Shown: piece after piece, positions 8,394 to 16,730 of the stretch
Layout: every line of letters starts with the position of its first letter
Position numbering within the stretch: position 1 is the stretch's first letter
NCBI GenBank assembly: GCA_902463265.1
Contig: CABQEV010000004.1
Location: 62,001-126,000, forward strand
Direction of reading: 5' to 3'
Origin: UMGS1889 sp900556055
Lineage (GTDB): Bacteria; Bacillota; Clostridia; Oscillospirales; Ruminococcaceae
Length of the DNA: 64,000 nucleotides
Made by a program: the position numbers and the translations under genes
The notes under the pieces: model-generated
What the model was told of the DNA's origin: nothing
The model's input: only the letters and a program-made list of their open reading frames with translations
Database searches by the model: none

Positions 8394-9047
8394 TTATTTG
8401 TAATAATCAAACTTTTTCTCGGCAATGTCAAACACAAGCGTAACTATCCAGTTGAACACGAAATAGAACACGCCCGCCGTGAAAAGCGGCATTACCGAGG
8501 CGAGTGCCGATGTCTGCTTTCTTGCAAACGAGAAAAGCTCGTTGACCGCAATTATCTGCGCCAGCGATGTGTCCTTTACAAGCGTGATAACTTCGTTTCC
8601 GACTGACGGCAGAACTGTTTTTATGACCTGCGGAAGCGTTATCTTGAAGAAGGTCTGAACTCTGTTGAATCCGAGGATCTTCGCAGCTTCAAACTGTCCC
8701 TTGGGGACTGACTGTATTCCGCCTCTGAATATCTCCGCAAAATACGCCGCATAGTTTATGCTGAACGCAACGATAACAGCCGCAAAGCGATCGGGCGACG
8801 CGGACGCTCTGAAAAGCATCGTCGGTGCAAAATAGATGAACATTATCTGTAGTATCAGCGGAGTACCGCGCATTATGAGTATGTACGCATTGATTATCCA
8901 CCTGACAGGCGGTATCCTGCACATTTTAAGTGCCGAAACGATAAATCCCAGCGGAATGGAAAACAGCAGGGTAAGACCGAAAATTTTTAGCGTCGTGCCG
9001 AATCCCTCAAAAAGAATAGGCAGAAGCTTCGATATATCAACGGACAT
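8394..9047 (-). CDS. Polar amino acid ABC transporter permease
   Basis: A 217-residue integral membrane permease of the HisM/GlnP type, with about five membrane spans and the EAA loop seen as GQFEAAKILGFNRVQTFFKITLPQ. The span MRGTPLILQIMFIYF is highly typical of the family. It works with the downstream ATPase. The ATG follows AGAGGTG. The 95-base upstream region is AT-rich with two overlapping TATAAT-like sequences but no convincing -35. Confidence 0.92.
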   Translation of the reverse strand: MSVDISKLLPILFEGFGTTLKIFGLTLLFSIPLGFIVSALKMCRIPPVRWIINAYILIMRGTPLILQIMFIYFAPTMLFRASASPDRFAAVIVAFSINYAAYFAEIFRGGIQSVPKGQFEAAKILGFNRVQTFFKITLPQVIKTVLPSVGNEVITLVKDTSLAQIIAVNELFSFARKQTSALASVMPLFTAGVFYFVFNWIVTLVFDIAEKKFDYYK

Positions 9048-9141
9048 TGAAGCACCTCTTATTTATAATCTCTTTATTATACTATTATACTAAAATCTCA
9101 CGGCGCAATGATTAACATTTAATGAATTAATCAATACATTT

Positions 9142-9819
9142 TCACACATGCAAACGCCTTGTAAGCTCCTCTTTGATACGTCTGCCGTCAAAAAGAAGTA
9201 TCGCCGTGAGCGCCAGGATACTTAGTGCGGCGCATATTATCGACGGATACACCACATGGAGCCTGTTTGTGAACAGGAAAAACAGCGGGATAATTCCGTA
9301 AATACCGTTTAAGACGATATGAAACAGCGCATCTCTCACCTGAAGCTTGAATATTTTGGACAGCACATATGTTGCAATGACCGCCGCTCCGCAGCAGCAC
9401 GGCAGAACATAATCGACCGACCAGCCGTTCTGTCCCGTAAAATGATCCCACACCATGGCGAGCAGCGTTACTATCAGCAGCTCAAAGGTTATCTTTTTCA
9501 TGATGTTGTGCCGCCTTGCGATGCCGACCATTATGCACACCCATGCGCAGGCGATCCCGGCAGCCGCAAAGAGCGACCATCTGACCGTACCCGGCAGCAT
9601 AAGGTCAAGCGAAACTACCGCAACAGCCGCAGCTATTGCAATAAACGAGATCAGTCTGACAAGAAAATGTCCCGTATATTTTGTTTTCGGCAGTTCGGGG
9701 AATATCTCCTCTTCGGGACGAAGCACGCCTGTCAGCTCGCTCTGGCACAGCGGACAGACTCTTTTTTTGCCGCTTACATAAACCCTGCATTTTTCACAAT
9801 ACTGCATATCCGACAGCAT
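9142..9819 (-). CDS. Zinc-ribbon multi-span membrane protein (DUF6320-like)
   Basis: The 225-residue protein starts with a zinc ribbon (YCEKCRVYVSGKKRVCPLCQSEL, with CxxC pairs near residues 8-11 and 22-25), then a proline-rich linker and about six hydrophobic spans, ending in a basic tail. It resembles the DUF6320 family, whose function is not known. The gene directly follows the acyltransferase-like gene by 11 bases and so belongs with it and with the alpha/beta hydrolase upstream. Start is uncertain: the ATG at 9819 is only one or two bases from AAAGGAG, and the ATG at 9807 is 13 bases away. Confidence 0.75.
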   Translation of the reverse strand: MLSDMQYCEKCRVYVSGKKRVCPLCQSELTGVLRPEEEIFPELPKTKYTGHFLVRLISFIAIAAAVAVVSLDLMLPGTVRWSLFAAAGIACAWVCIMVGIARRHNIMKKITFELLIVTLLAMVWDHFTGQNGWSVDYVLPCCCGAAVIATYVLSKIFKLQVRDALFHIVLNGIYGIIPLFFLFTNRLHVVYPSIICAALSILALTAILLFDGRRIKEELTRRLHV

Positions 9820-9830
9820 ACTCCTTTCGG

Positions 9831-11114
9831 TCAGTCATCATTTTCTTCGGTATCATCGATATCCGAGCATCTTATCTCGACATTCAGACCGTGCGATGAA
9901 AGCATCCTGAAAAATCTCCGCTCAATATCCGAGCTTGCAAATGCCGATGAAAAGCTGAGTGCAAGCCTGTCCTCAAACGAACACAGCTGAAGCTGTATTT
10001 TCAGAGTGCTGACGAAAACATCAAACATCTTTATATACGGGACAAGCTCCTTCGGCATTTTTACACGTCCGACATTTGATATAACGGCAGTTTCGCCGAG
10101 ATCCTTGACATGGCGTGCCGCTTTCAGGCAGATATTCTTGAACTCAAGCGGAGCGATCCTTACAAACGGATTATGCTCAAGTGCCGCAAGACCGTTCATT
10201 CTGACCTCAAGACGTTCCTTTGTAAGCTCCGTTTTGAACGTTTCCGCAACGGTTTTTATTATCTCTTCAAAATCATCGGGCTGAGTTTTGAAATCATATT
10301 TTACTGCGATCATTCCGAAAAAATTTCTCGCTGTTTCCGAATCGAAATAGTTTCTGAGATTTACAGGAACCATCAGCACGATGGGATATTTTCTCTTTCT
10401 GACGGTCATTTCCTCGGAGATCGCCTTGATAAACACCGCCGTGAGATAAACTGTCAGTGTGGTGTGATACTTATGCGCCGCATCGACAGCTTCCCTTGCC
10501 GAAAGGATCCCCTCGATCATGCGCAGATCTTCGGTCTCACGCTTTTCGCCTTTTATGTTGTAAGCACGCTTTATGCGCTTGTTTTTTCCGCCCTTGACCT
10601 TCTTGTAATATTTCTGAAAGCTGTCCGCAGAACGCTCGGCAATGGACGCATCATAGTCGATAACGGGTTTCTTTTCCCACTCGCTTCCATGTATCTCCGT
10701 CAGGTAGTTGCAGATCATCGTCCGCAGAAATTGTATTGCACCGGTTCCGTCGGACAGAACGTGATATATCTCAAGATTTATACGGTTCTTATAGTATGAA
10801 ATATCCAGCAGGAGATTTTTCTCTCCGGGGAAATAAAGCTGTGAGCATGGCTTGCTGTTTTCCTCATGCACTGTAAGCTTCAGGTCACAGCTTTCAAGGT
10901 AATACCAGAACCAGCCTTTTTTCATTATGCTAAGGAAATGCGGGAAATCTTTGAGCGTTTTATCCGCCGCCTTCTGAAGGACTTCGGGATCAACGCTTTC
11001 ATATAATTCGCAGGAAAATCTGAAAACACGGGTATCGGTCTTTTCGCTCGTTGACGGAAATATCTTCGCCGCATTGTCCAGCCTTCTCCAGCTGATCGCC
11101 TTTTTTTCAGACAT
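9831..11114 (-). CDS. Condensation-domain/alcohol acyltransferase-like protein
   Basis: A 427-residue protein of the chloramphenicol-acetyltransferase-like fold that includes NRPS condensation domains, alcohol acetyltransferases and wax ester synthases. The active-site region reads IYHVLSDGTGAIQFLR, a version of HHxxxDG with the first His replaced by Tyr. A later PIVLMVPVNLRNYFDSET and AVISNVGRV match the bridging region of condensation-like enzymes. No signal peptide is seen. Its ATG overlaps the stop of the hydrolase by one base (TGATG), so the two are translationally coupled. Likely role: acyl transfer to an alcohol or amine, perhaps paired with hydrolysis by its neighbour; substrate unknown. 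Confidence 0.7.
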   Translation of the reverse strand: MSEKKAISWRRLDNAAKIFPSTSEKTDTRVFRFSCELYESVDPEVLQKAADKTLKDFPHFLSIMKKGWFWYYLESCDLKLTVHEENSKPCSQLYFPGEKNLLLDISYYKNRINLEIYHVLSDGTGAIQFLRTMICNYLTEIHGSEWEKKPVIDYDASIAERSADSFQKYYKKVKGGKNKRIKRAYNIKGEKRETEDLRMIEGILSAREAVDAAHKYHTTLTVYLTAVFIKAISEEMTVRKRKYPIVLMVPVNLRNYFDSETARNFFGMIAVKYDFKTQPDDFEEIIKTVAETFKTELTKERLEVRMNGLAALEHNPFVRIAPLEFKNICLKAARHVKDLGETAVISNVGRVKMPKELVPYIKMFDVFVSTLKIQLQLCSFEDRLALSFSSAFASSDIERRFFRMLSSHGLNVEIRCSDIDDTEENDD

Positions 11115-12046
11115 CAGAACATGACCTCGATCAAGAATTTTTTTATTGCCGCAAAGGATTTTATGACAAACGGCGAACGTCTGTCGGACATAAGAAATCC
11201 GTGGATAGCATCGTTCATAATGTAGATGGCAGCTTGTCCGCCTGCCTTTCTTATTTCCTTTCCGTATGCGATGCCCTCATCTCTCAGCGGATCGTATTCG
11301 GCTGTAAGAATGAGAGTTTTCGGAAGATCCGCAAAGCTTTTCGTCCTCATGGGCGAGAAATACGGAGATCTGTAATCATTGTCGGAGGACTTGTAAAGGT
11401 CCATGTAATCGCGCATCCTGCTTGCTGTCAGGACATAATTTTTTCCGTTTTCTCGGACGGATTCAAACGGCGTTGTCTCCTCATTGTAATCGCACCATAC
11501 TGCGGGATATACAAGCACCTGCGCCGCAACGGAAAACTCCTTCCTGTCACGTGCGAGCGTTGAAACGGCAGCTGCGAGATTTCCTCCCGCACTGTCCCCC
11601 ATAAGTACGATCTTTTTGGACTTGTCCGTACCGAAAACATACGGATGCCGTGCAAGCTCACGGGCGGCATTGTAGCAGTCCGCAAAGCCCTCGGGGAAAC
11701 GATGCTCCGGTGCAAGCCCGTAATCAACGGAGATTATGCGGCAGCCTAAGTATTCCGACAGACGCATACACACTCCAGTGTATGTTTCAACGCTGTCAGT
11801 CACCCAGCCTCCGCCGTGATAAAACATTATGACATAATCAGCCGTTTCATTTGCGGGACGGAATATCCTCACACGGACATCACGTCCGCCGCAGGAAACA
11901 GTATTATCCCACAATTTATAAAATCCCTCAAGAAACAGCTGCGAACGTATCAGCCGCACAGCCGATCTGTGAAGACGGTAAAATTTCTTTTCGTTTATGT
12001 TGGGGAATGCCTTGAAAACCAATTTTCTGACTCTGCTTAACGACAT
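11114..12046 (-). CDS. Alpha/beta hydrolase of the hormone-sensitive lipase family
   Basis: A 310-residue esterase/lipase. The oxyanion-hole motif is FYHGGGWV, the nucleophile elbow is GDSAGGNLAA, the acid residue is in TAEYDPLRDEG and the catalytic His is in DAIHGFL. No signal peptide, so cytoplasmic. ATG at 12046 has AAAGGA eight bases before it and is preferred over the ATG at 12052, which is too close. First gene of the three-gene cluster with the condensation-like protein and the zinc-ribbon membrane protein. Confidence 0.85.
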   Translation of the reverse strand: MSLSRVRKLVFKAFPNINEKKFYRLHRSAVRLIRSQLFLEGFYKLWDNTVSCGGRDVRVRIFRPANETADYVIMFYHGGGWVTDSVETYTGVCMRLSEYLGCRIISVDYGLAPEHRFPEGFADCYNAARELARHPYVFGTDKSKKIVLMGDSAGGNLAAAVSTLARDRKEFSVAAQVLVYPAVWCDYNEETTPFESVRENGKNYVLTASRMRDYMDLYKSSDNDYRSPYFSPMRTKSFADLPKTLILTAEYDPLRDEGIAYGKEIRKAGGQAAIYIMNDAIHGFLMSDRRSPFVIKSFAAIKKFLIEVMF

Positions 12047-12165
12047 TCTCATATTCCTTTCATCAAAAAAGTTCGCTTTTTATCACTTTAACATTATAAC
12101 ACACATTCCACTGACGGTCAATAGATTTCGGGAAATATGGGTCGCATATGCCGATCCTTTTTATG

Positions 12166-12210
12166 CCAAAAAAGATCATGCCCCGCCTGCCCTGCGGAAC
12201 ATGATCTTTT
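12166..12210 (-). terminator. Intrinsic terminator after the GNAT remnant
   Basis: A perfect 11-base stem (AAAAGATCATG and complement), extended by CCG pairing and closed by a GC-rich loop, is followed on the minus strand by a TTTTTTT run. Confidence 0.8.
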
Positions 12211-12255
12211 GTTATTGCGAAAAAGCGGAAGCCATTTCGGATATTCTATTCAAAC

Positions 12256-12483
12256 TTATCCCACACTGCAAACCATTTGCAGATCAAACGGCTCGCTTTC
12301 TGCCAGACCTTCAGCAACGCTTCTGCGCTTTTCCAAGTCCCGGTATTCGGTATACGGCTCATCAGCGAGGACATATTCCCCGCCCTCTCTGCGCCATACC
12401 TTTTTCACGTCATGCCTTCTCTCATAATTATCCGGCATGGATACGGAGAAGTTGTTTTTTGTTAATAATTCGATGGAGATCAA
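12256..12483 (-). pseudogene. N-terminal remnant of a GNAT acetyltransferase
   Basis: The 75-codon frame (IELLTKNNF, DNYERRHDVKKVWRREGGEYVL, then TEYRDLEKRR) resembles the first 60 residues of a Clostridium-type GNAT family that opens with a Tyr/Arg-rich region and a K-x-W-R-x-x-G-x-W/Y-V-L segment. The acetyl-CoA domain is gone: the frame stops soon after and runs into a terminator. The start is also damaged: the plausible AAGGAAGAATG lies in a different frame from the homologous part, leaving only a TTG. Both ends therefore look decayed. Confidence 0.55.
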
Positions 12484-12650
12484 CGATCATTCTTCCTTTC
12501 AGCATATAATTGTTGTTTTCACGAATAATCATCTTTTTCATACGCATCACCCACCTTAAATTCACAGCTTCCGCCGTTTTCGTGATAATTATAGCATTTT
12601 CGGGAATGTTAGTCAAATCTAAAAATGCATTTGGATTTTGTTTTTCGATA

Positions 12651-13187
12651 TCAGAAAAACTTCGTTATGTCCGAAACAGCCTTTCTCTTAGGTCTTTCGG
12701 GCGATTCTGCGGGATATCCGAGCGCTATGACGGACACCACTGTTTCCGTTTCGGGTATTTCCAGCAGATCTCTCAGCTTTTCGCCGTCCCTGATGCCCAT
12801 GATAAGCGTTGCAAGTCCCATATCAGCGGCTTTCAGGACAAGATTTTCCGTCTGAAGTCCAAGATCGTAAAATCCCCAGCCGTTGCCGACTTCATTGTCG
12901 GGATTTCCTTCTCTGTCAAATCCTGCACGATCATGAACAAACGCAGTTACTATAAGGGCTGCATTTTCGGAACGCTCACGGTTGAACTCGGGCAGACACT
13001 CCTCACGCAATCTTCGGCACATTTCATCGGAAATGACGCAGTAGTATCTTCCTGTCTGCGAGTTCTTCCATGACGGTGCCTCGGACGCAGCAGCGATCAC
13101 CTGCTCTGCCTGCTCTTTTGTGACCTTCTTTGATGCATCATATTTTCTGACTGTTCTTCTCTTTCGGATAACTTCGCTGTATTCCAT
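12651..13187 (-). CDS. Nitroreductase family flavoprotein
   Basis: A 178-residue FMN-dependent NAD(P)H oxidoreductase. RKRRTVRKYD at the N-terminus binds the FMN phosphate, SEAPSWKNSQTGRYYCV is the second FMN segment and VVSVIALGYPAESPERPKRK is the terminal GYP motif. Family members reduce nitro groups, quinones or flavins; the natural substrate is not visible. AAAGGAG is nine bases before the ATG at 13187; a longer reading begins upstream of that site and is rejected. Confidence 0.88.
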   Translation of the reverse strand: MEYSEVIRKRRTVRKYDASKKVTKEQAEQVIAAASEAPSWKNSQTGRYYCVISDEMCRRLREECLPEFNRERSENAALIVTAFVHDRAGFDREGNPDNEVGNGWGFYDLGLQTENLVLKAADMGLATLIMGIRDGEKLRDLLEIPETETVVSVIALGYPAESPERPKRKAVSDITKFF

Positions 13188-13325
13188 TTTACATAGCTCC
13201 TTTCGCTTTTTATATTTTATCATATCCGTGCGGATTTATCAAGCGGCAGATCAGCTTATCCTGCAAAAAACGACGGATTTTTTTCTCACTGTTTCAAAAA
13301 TCATCGTTCAAATTTGCTTAACTGA

Positions 13326-13354
13326 TTGACATTTTCGCTCGGCTGTGGTATTAT
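13326..13354 (+). promoter_or_regulatory. Promoter of the aldose epimerase gene
   Basis: A consensus TTGACA (13326-13331), 17-base spacer and TATTAT (13349-13354), followed by GGAGG and the ATG at 13388. Confidence 0.85.
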
Positions 13355-13387
13355 AAAATAACAATAAAATTTCTCGGAGGTATGATA

Positions 13388-14251
13388 ATGCTGTATACAA
13401 TTTCATCAGATAAACTAAAAGCAAAGATTTCCGACGACGGCGCAGAGCTTTGCTCTCTTACCGATTACAACGGCACTGAATATATCTGGCAGGCTGACCC
13501 CGCAATATGGAAGCGCCATGCCCCTATTCTCTTTCCATTTATCTGCAATACCGCATCAAAGAAATATACCGTGAACGGCTCCGAATATGCACTTTCAAAT
13601 CACGGTTTTGCAAGGGACAGCGTTTTTTCATGCATATCCGAAAAAGAAGATACCGTTCTTCTTTCTCTCAGATCATCGGACGAAACACTGAAAATATATC
13701 CCTATAAATTTGAGCTTGTGCTGAAATATTCCCTTTCGGGAAGCACCCTGACAACTACCGTCAAGGTGAGAAACTCAGACGATAAGGATATGTTTTTCTT
13801 CGTCGGAGGACACCCCGCATTCAACTGCCCGCTGACTCACAATGAAAAATTCAGCGACTATTATGTTGAATATTCCGCTGATGAAACTATAACTCAGCCC
13901 GCTGACGGCAAGACAAGAACTATCCTCGAAAACGGCAGACGTGTTGACCTTACACATGAGCTTTTCAAGTATGATGTATTCATGAAAGACGCTCCGAAAT
14001 CCTCGTCTATCTCGCTTAAAAGCAAAATATCCAACAAATCTGTCCGTCTTGATTTTGACAACAGCGGCTGTATCGCTGTATGGTCGCCTGCCCGTGACGA
14101 TGCAGATTTCGTATGCCTTGAACCCTGGAGCTCAGTTCCAGTTTATTGCGATGAAACAGAAGAGCTGACTGAAATGCCTCATGCAAAAAAGCTCCCTGCA
14201 GGAGGAAGCTTTGAATTCAGCTATAAGATCTCCGTTGTAGTCAACGACTGA
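13388..14251 (+). CDS. Aldose 1-epimerase family protein (LacX type)
   Basis: The 287-residue beta-sandwich protein belongs to the galactose mutarotase-like group, which interconverts sugar anomers. Visible blocks are GAELCSLTD, EYIWQADPAIWKRHAPILFPFI (typical of LacX/YihR-like members), NHGFARDSVF with the likely catalytic His-Gly region, FFVGGHPAFNCPL and a late CLEPW with the usual Glu. It is monocistronic with its own promoter. GGAGG is seven bases before the ATG at 13388. Its 3' end overlaps the convergent gene by 31 bases. Confidence 0.88.
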   Translation: MLYTISSDKLKAKISDDGAELCSLTDYNGTEYIWQADPAIWKRHAPILFPFICNTASKKYTVNGSEYALSNHGFARDSVFSCISEKEDTVLLSLRSSDETLKIYPYKFELVLKYSLSGSTLTTTVKVRNSDDKDMFFFVGGHPAFNCPLTHNEKFSDYYVEYSADETITQPADGKTRTILENGRRVDLTHELFKYDVFMKDAPKSSSISLKSKISNKSVRLDFDNSGCIAVWSPARDDADFVCLEPWSSVPVYCDETEELTEMPHAKKLPAGGSFEFSYKISVVVND

Positions 14252-14994
14252 TCCGAAACCTTATAAAGATAATATCTGTTCCGTGCGCCCGTTTTCTCGG
14301 TAACATTCAGATAAGTGAGAATGTTCAAAGCAAGCTGTGCAAGGGACAGATTTATTTTTGCCTTTGCGGCAAGATCACGTGAAGTAAATTCGCATGAACG
14401 CAGCTCTTCCGGGATATAATAAAGATAATCCGACGGACGCTCGATTATAAGCTCATCTGTGAATTCCGTAGGTATGCGGTCAAATTTCGCATAGCTTTTT
14501 CTCGACCGCTTCGGCTTGTTCACAGCATCGGAAATACGGTATTCATCGGCTTCAAGCATAACAAAATGAAACGAGAGATTTTCATTTTTCAGAAAGCTTT
14601 TTATCTTGTACAGCTCGGGAAATACGCTGTAAAAATTCTCTTTCACGGGCGATACTCTCTTTGATATGACCTCGCCCGTTTCATTTGACAAACGAAATAT
14701 TTTTGTTTTGCTGTAAACGGGATGCACTATCGTTACGGGCGATACGGAGAGAAATGTTTCGAGCTTTTTGCGCATCTTTCCGAAATCAGCCGTCTGTATT
14801 TCGATGATGCCGTTTTCCCCTGCAATATCGGCAACAAATCCGCCGATCTTCTGCTCCTGACTGTCGGTAAACGGTTCAAAGTAATTTTTCAGTATCGCAT
14901 GAACAGTTTTCTCACTGAGCGTCCCGATACCGTCAATGAGCCGTCCTCCGCTTCTGACGGTTATGCAGGCTTCATGAAAACGTATCTTATCCAT
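14221..14994 (-). CDS. Unknown protein with a possible PD-(D/E)XK nuclease-like core and C-terminal winged helix
   Basis: I cannot assign this 257-residue protein by name. Residues about 50-85 read GGFVADIAGENGIIEIQT followed by a Lys/Arg helix, giving the spacing Asp56-x8-Glu65-x-Gln67; this resembles the D...ExQ form of the PD-(D/E)XK nuclease fold, and the next strand (PVTIVHPVYSKTKIFRL) fits too. The middle has a conserved-looking FHFVMLEADEYRISD and a basic KPKRSRKSYAK patch. The last 50 residues (TSRDLAAKAKINLSLAQLALNILTYL...) look like a winged helix. It has its own start after GGGAG and is convergent with the epimerase. The nuclease reading is inference only. Confidence 0.55.
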   Translation of the reverse strand: MDKIRFHEACITVRSGGRLIDGIGTLSEKTVHAILKNYFEPFTDSQEQKIGGFVADIAGENGIIEIQTADFGKMRKKLETFLSVSPVTIVHPVYSKTKIFRLSNETGEVISKRVSPVKENFYSVFPELYKIKSFLKNENLSFHFVMLEADEYRISDAVNKPKRSRKSYAKFDRIPTEFTDELIIERPSDYLYYIPEELRSCEFTSRDLAAKAKINLSLAQLALNILTYLNVTEKTGARNRYYLYKVSDQSLTTTEIL

Positions 14995-15004
14995 ATTACT
15001 CCCG

Positions 15005-15037
15005 AAAAAAGCCGTCCCCCGAAACCGAAGGACGGCT
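15005..15037 (-). terminator. Intrinsic terminator of the SCP2-domain gene
   Basis: Stem AGCCGTCC / GGACGGCT with a 12-base loop, followed on the minus strand by TTTTTT. Confidence 0.85.
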
Positions 15038-15051
15038 GAATGATTTAATGA

Positions 15052-15675
15052 TTATTTGTTTCTCTTAGCCTTTCTGGGGTGAGGAGCCTTGGGTGCCTTT
15101 GTATCAGCCTTGGGTGCTTCCTTGACCTCAGCCTTTACCTCTGCCTTGGGAGCTTCCTTAACTTCAGCCTTAGGTGATTCCTTTACAGCAGGCTTTTCCT
15201 CTGCCTTTGCAGCAGTCTTGGGTGCAGCGTGCTTTTCAGCCTTGGGAGCAGTTTCCTTCTTTGCAGCCTTAGGTGCAGCTTCCTTCTTTGCAGCGGGCTT
15301 CTTTGCAGGCTTTTCTTCTTCCTTTGCAGCCTCTGCGGAAACAGCCTTGGAGATAAGCTCCTGTACCTTCAGAGCATAATCAAAGTTTCCGTCACATGTA
15401 AGCTTGCCCTTGTCAGCAGCCTCAGCGACAGTTGTTTTTCCGTTTGCGATGCTGTTGAGTACAGTTGCTGTGAGGTCGATCTTGCACGCATAGCCCTTAT
15501 AATCAAAGGGTTCGATCCTGAACTGTCCGTCTGTTACAGCGATAAAGAATGTACCTTCATTCTTTTCATCGGTAAGATGAACTTCTACGCCGAAGTTTTC
15601 AAAGCCCTCAGCGTTCACAGCGGTCTCCTCAAAAAATTTTTTCTGAAGCTTTTTAACGGTTGAATCAAAAGACAT
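15052..15675 (-). CDS. SCP-2 sterol-transfer-fold protein with long Ala/Lys/Pro tail
   Basis: Residues 1-115 look like an SCP2 fold, a small lipid- or hydrophobe-binding pocket: GTFFIAVTDGQFRIEPFDYKGYACKIDLTAT, then TVAEAADKGKLTCDGNFDYALKVQELI. The remaining 90 residues are a low-complexity basic tail made of repeated A-P-K-A-E/K-E-A-P-K units ending in HPRKAKRNK, histone-H1-like in composition. There is no signal peptide. The tail could bind nucleic acid or anionic polymers; this is inference. GGCGGAG precedes the ATG, and the gene has its own promoter and terminator. Confidence 0.75.
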   Translation of the reverse strand: MSFDSTVKKLQKKFFEETAVNAEGFENFGVEVHLTDEKNEGTFFIAVTDGQFRIEPFDYKGYACKIDLTATVLNSIANGKTTVAEAADKGKLTCDGNFDYALKVQELISKAVSAEAAKEEEKPAKKPAAKKEAAPKAAKKETAPKAEKHAAPKTAAKAEEKPAVKESPKAEVKEAPKAEVKAEVKEAPKADTKAPKAPHPRKAKRNK

Positions 15676-15759
15676 TATTAACTCCGCCTTTCAAAAATTA
15701 AAAATTACTTTATCCTACAAGCGCTTATCTTCGCCGTATCTATAAATTTTTACAAAATG

Positions 15760-15788
15760 ATTATATCACATTTCAAATCAGAAAACAA
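15760..15788 (-). promoter_or_regulatory. Promoter of the SCP2-domain gene
   Basis: Minus strand TTGTTT (15788-15783), 17-base spacer, TATAAT (15765-15760), giving a leader of about 80 bases. Confidence 0.6.
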
Positions 15789-15813
15789 GTATTTTTTACA
15801 TAAAAACTGCCTA

Positions 15814-15842
15814 TTGCAATTTTTTTCAGAATAGTATACAAT
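15814..15842 (+). promoter_or_regulatory. Promoter of the phosphoesterase-sirtuin pair
   Basis: TTGCAA (15814-15819), 17-base spacer, TACAAT (15837-15842), 19 bases before the ATG at 15861. It is divergent from the SCP2 gene promoter. Confidence 0.75.
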
Positions 15843-15860
15843 ATATACGAGGTGAAAAGC

Positions 15861-16727
15861 ATGAATAAAGTGCCTTTTAAACATATTTTGACCGCTTCTG
15901 CATCTGCTGCTGCGGGTGCATTTTTATACTGCGAACAGAATTGCATCGAAATATCACGATACAAACTGCACTGCGAAAAATTTTCCGCAAAGCACGGCAG
16001 GCTGAGAATAGTCCATCTCTCAGATCTTCACAACAAGACCTTCGGGAAAAACAACCGTGTTCTTCTGAAAAAAGTCAGCGATCTCTGTCCGGACATAGTT
16101 CTTCTTACAGGAGATATGGTCAGCCACGGAGTACCCGATCTTGACGGATATCTCAGATTTGCAAAGCATCTTGCTGAGGATTATCCCGTGTATTATGTCA
16201 ACGGAAATCACGAGTGCTCCGACCTTGACGATACACAGAAGAAACGCCTTGCCGATGCAATGGAAAACGCAGGCGCAGTGTGTGTTGACAATGACATTTC
16301 GCATTTATCATTTTACGGCGAAACTATCGACATATGCGGCATATGCTATGAAAAGAAATTCTACCGCGGCGTGCGTGAACACAGATTTCAGTGGGAAGAA
16401 TTTACGCCGTATGAAATGAACAGGATCGCACCGAAACGCTCTGACGATCACCTCACTCTTCTTCTTGCACACAATCCGCTGGATTTTGATGTATATGCCG
16501 AGTGGGGTGCTGACGTATCATTCGGAGGTCACGTTCACGGCGGACTTGTACGGCTCCCTTATATCGGCGGGATATTAAGTCCCGAAAGAAAGCTTATGCC
16601 GAAATACAAAGAGGGCATCTACGAAAAAAACGGACATTATCTTGCAGTAAGCAGAGGACTCGGAGAGCTGCGGCTTTTCAACCGTCCCGAGATCGTCTGT
16701 GTTGATATTTATGGAAAGGAATGCTGA
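15861..16727 (+). CDS. Metallophosphoesterase (YkuE/YaeI type)
   Basis: A 288-residue calcineurin-like phosphoesterase. Metal ligands are in SDLHN, LLTGDM, GNHE, LLLAHNPL and FGGHVHGG. The N-terminus has a hydrophobic, Ala-rich segment (ILTASASAAAGAFLYC) that may be a membrane anchor, as in YkuE-like proteins that act at the cell surface on lipid phosphates. AGGTG lies six bases before the ATG at 15861. The sirtuin gene follows after three bases, so they are co-transcribed; a functional link is not evident. Confidence 0.85.
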   Translation: MNKVPFKHILTASASAAAGAFLYCEQNCIEISRYKLHCEKFSAKHGRLRIVHLSDLHNKTFGKNNRVLLKKVSDLCPDIVLLTGDMVSHGVPDLDGYLRFAKHLAEDYPVYYVNGNHECSDLDDTQKKRLADAMENAGAVCVDNDISHLSFYGETIDICGICYEKKFYRGVREHRFQWEEFTPYEMNRIAPKRSDDHLTLLLAHNPLDFDVYAEWGADVSFGGHVHGGLVRLPYIGGILSPERKLMPKYKEGIYEKNGHYLAVSRGLGELRLFNRPEIVCVDIYGKEC

Positions 16728-16730
16728 AAA

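Noticed and set aside
12428..12616. A 62-codon minus-strand frame overlapping the GNAT remnant
   Set aside because: It shows no family resemblance; only its AAGGAAGAATG start region may be the lost start of the GNAT gene, in the wrong frame.
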